Source: Pieris napi (taxonomy: Eukaryota; Arthropoda; Insecta; Lepidoptera; Pieridae). Taken from it: a stretch of 64,000 bases of DNA. Of the stretch, positions 62,941 to 64,000 are shown in pieces. The notes beneath the pieces are model-generated. The model saw only the letters and a list, made by a program, of their open reading frames with translations, ran no database searches and was not told the origin of the DNA. A program made the position numbers and the translations under genes. Where the stretch lies: the NCBI RefSeq assembly GCF_905475465.1, contig NC_062244.1, positions 1,066,501 through 1,130,500 on the forward strand, in the 5' to 3' direction. The first letter of the stretch is position 1. Every line of letters begins with the position of its first letter.

Positions 62941-63340
62941 TTGACAGGTTATTAGCTAAGTTGTTGTAAGGTCTACACACACATACGTACAGTAAATTAA
63001 TATCAACTTGTATCTCAACACAAGTCGATCAGATATTTGCATAACGATTATTAGAACAATAGATAATAATTGTTTCGGTCGGGTACGGTACCCCCGACCC
63101 TAAGGTTGGGTATTACAGGTTAATTGCGGTTATAATGTTGGCATTAATCGATTTTCTGACTGTTTTTGTGTCGTGGAGATAATGCTATTATCAACCAACC
63201 CAGCTTGCCATCTAACCTAGACAATTATCACTAATAACAACTTACAGCCAACTATTAGGTAAGCAATCATTCAATATTCAGAAGGAATTTCTGAAGTGTG
63301 TTTCAGATTTTGGTTTGATTCGACTGTCATAAGACGTTAC

Positions 63341-63463
63341 CTGTTGCCAGAACTGTGCTAGAAGATATATTCTTTCCTTCTTAAAGAGCCAGTCCATCGA
63401 GTGCATAGCTTGCACCTCCGCCTCTGGTGCGGCGGGCAGACTGGCCGCGCCGGTGGGGTGCAT
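63341..63463 (-). CDS. ct: Homeobox protein Cut, first coding exon (N-terminus)
   Basis: This exon encodes the first 41 residues of Cut, a nuclear transcription factor with CUT repeats and a homeodomain that specifies external sense organs, wing margin and other cell fates in insects. The peptide begins MHPTG and ends KKERIYLLAQFWQQ. The tryptophan-containing core DWxFKKExIYLLAQFWQQ is shared with the Drosophila Cut N-terminus, which also starts M-x-P-T. That similarity is why I chose the ATG at 63461-63463 over the two later in-frame ATGs (codons 20 and 23). The frame stays open upstream to a stop at 63551-63553 but has no earlier ATG. The context at -3 is C, so initiation may be weak. The exon ends CAG followed by gtaacg, a good donor in phase 0. 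No DNA-binding domain is encoded here; those exons lie beyond base 1. Recognition is from memory of the family. Confidence 0.95.
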
Positions 63464-63614
63464 CCGGACGTCCGCGCACCGCTGATTCCCGGCGCGATCT
63501 GACCCGTCACCCACGCAAATGTCTTCCAAATTCAAACTTGGCGCGCATTTTCAGACCATAGACTTCTTTTTGTTTAAGTGTCAGTGTCAATCGCGTGTTC
63601 TTGACAGGCTGAAA
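63464..63614 (-). other. ct: cut 5' UTR part of the start exon
   Basis: GC- and CpG-rich sequence lies directly upstream of the cut ATG. At 63609-63617 the minus strand reads a long T tract followed by tttcagtttcag. Either CAG could be a splice acceptor, giving an exon that starts at 63614 or 63608. If used, a noncoding leader exon and the promoter lie upstream, beyond this window. The segment also holds one exact copy of the 13-bp dispersed motif (63524-63536). Confidence 0.55.
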
Positions 63615-64000
63615 CTGAAAAAAAAAGGAAGTCATGTAATCGATTCCATTGTTGGCAGACAATCGGCTAGCGGTTCGTGTCGAAACTAATTTTTATGTTT
63701 GATGCTCAGCCCGATACGGTAAGGAAAATTGACAGCTTAAAGGAAATTCGCGCGATGACTCGACTCTTCGTGGATTTCGTTTTTCTTTTGTTACAGTGTT
63801 TCTTTTAATGCTTTGGTATTTATGGAATTCTAAAATTTATTCTAATCAATATTAAAAGTTTCGGTGTGAGCCAATCGTCACCCCACGAATACAGCGACAA
63901 GTTGATTTTGATATTTGATCCAAGTTACGGGCTGAGCGTCTAATGTAGCACAAATTATACAAATACAATGCAGTACAAATGCGATTATAAAGGCCAGAGG
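63615..64000. other. 5' flank or upstream intron of cut, no gene seen
   Basis: AT-rich sequence upstream of the candidate acceptor. I see no TATA box or initiator I would trust and no coding frame. Confidence 0.4.

Larger units (their letters stand above)
15226..63340 (-). other. ct: cut intron 1, 48,115 bp
   Basis: The intron begins gtaacg on the minus strand (63335-63340) and ends tttatttcag (15226-15235). It interrupts Cut between the two N-terminal exons at a phase-0 junction. It contains no exon I recognise on either strand. Its content is transposon fragments, local tandem repeats and AT-rich unique DNA. Given how cut is controlled in flies by distant enhancers, an intron of this size is a reasonable place for cis-regulatory elements, but that is inference. 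Confidence 0.9.

Overview
The window is about 64 kb of AT-rich, repeat-laden nuclear DNA from an insect, almost certainly a moth or butterfly (Lepidoptera). Three things point there: two tRNA-derived SINE families, short Helitrons with intact termini, and many 3' tails of non-LTR retrotransposons of kinds common in lepidopteran genomes. I cannot name the species.

The only protein-coding gene I can support is the homeobox gene cut (ct; vertebrate CUX1/2), on the minus strand. Its first coding exon (41 codons, 63341-63463) carries the conserved insect Cut N-terminus with the core IYLLAQFWQQ. The second coding exon (105 codons, 14911-15225) starts RATLAEKEVTTLKEQLA and ends ENELAAKEKE. Splice sites are good at every visible boundary, and the phase-0 junction rebuilds the Cut sequence FWQQ/RATLAEKEV. 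Between them lies one intron of 48,115 bp. Exon 2 is followed by at least 14.9 kb of the next intron. The exons for the CUT repeats and homeodomain must lie below base 1. A splice acceptor-like site just upstream of the start exon suggests that the promoter and a leader exon lie beyond base 64,000.

Layout: 1-14910 is intron 2 (partial), with LINE and SINE fragments, one MITE copy and an array of ~50 bp units next to exon 2. 15226-33500 is the low-coordinate (exon 2-proximal) part of the large intron and is rich in transposons: SINEs, LINE tails, Helitrons, a 27-bp minisatellite and ~150-bp tandem repeats with E2F-like sites. 33500-38300 and 47500-58000 are poorer in transposons and carry a recurring 13-bp motif. 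38300-47500 is mixed: tandem repeats, a 5S rRNA-like copy, nested SINEs, a MITE and a Helitron. 58000-63340 has LINE, Helitron and SINE pieces. 63341-64000 holds the start exon and its 5' flank.

The most unusual observation is the dispersed motif TTTGAATTTNGAA, often continuing as GAAC or GAACG. I found 14 exact copies (seven per strand) plus many one-mismatch copies. All exact copies lie between 33.5 and 63.5 kb, the densest group is at 50.0-54.4 kb, and one copy sits just 5' of the cut start codon. The flanks I compared are unrelated, so it does not look like a transposon family. It could be a regulatory or chromosome-organising site; its function is unknown.
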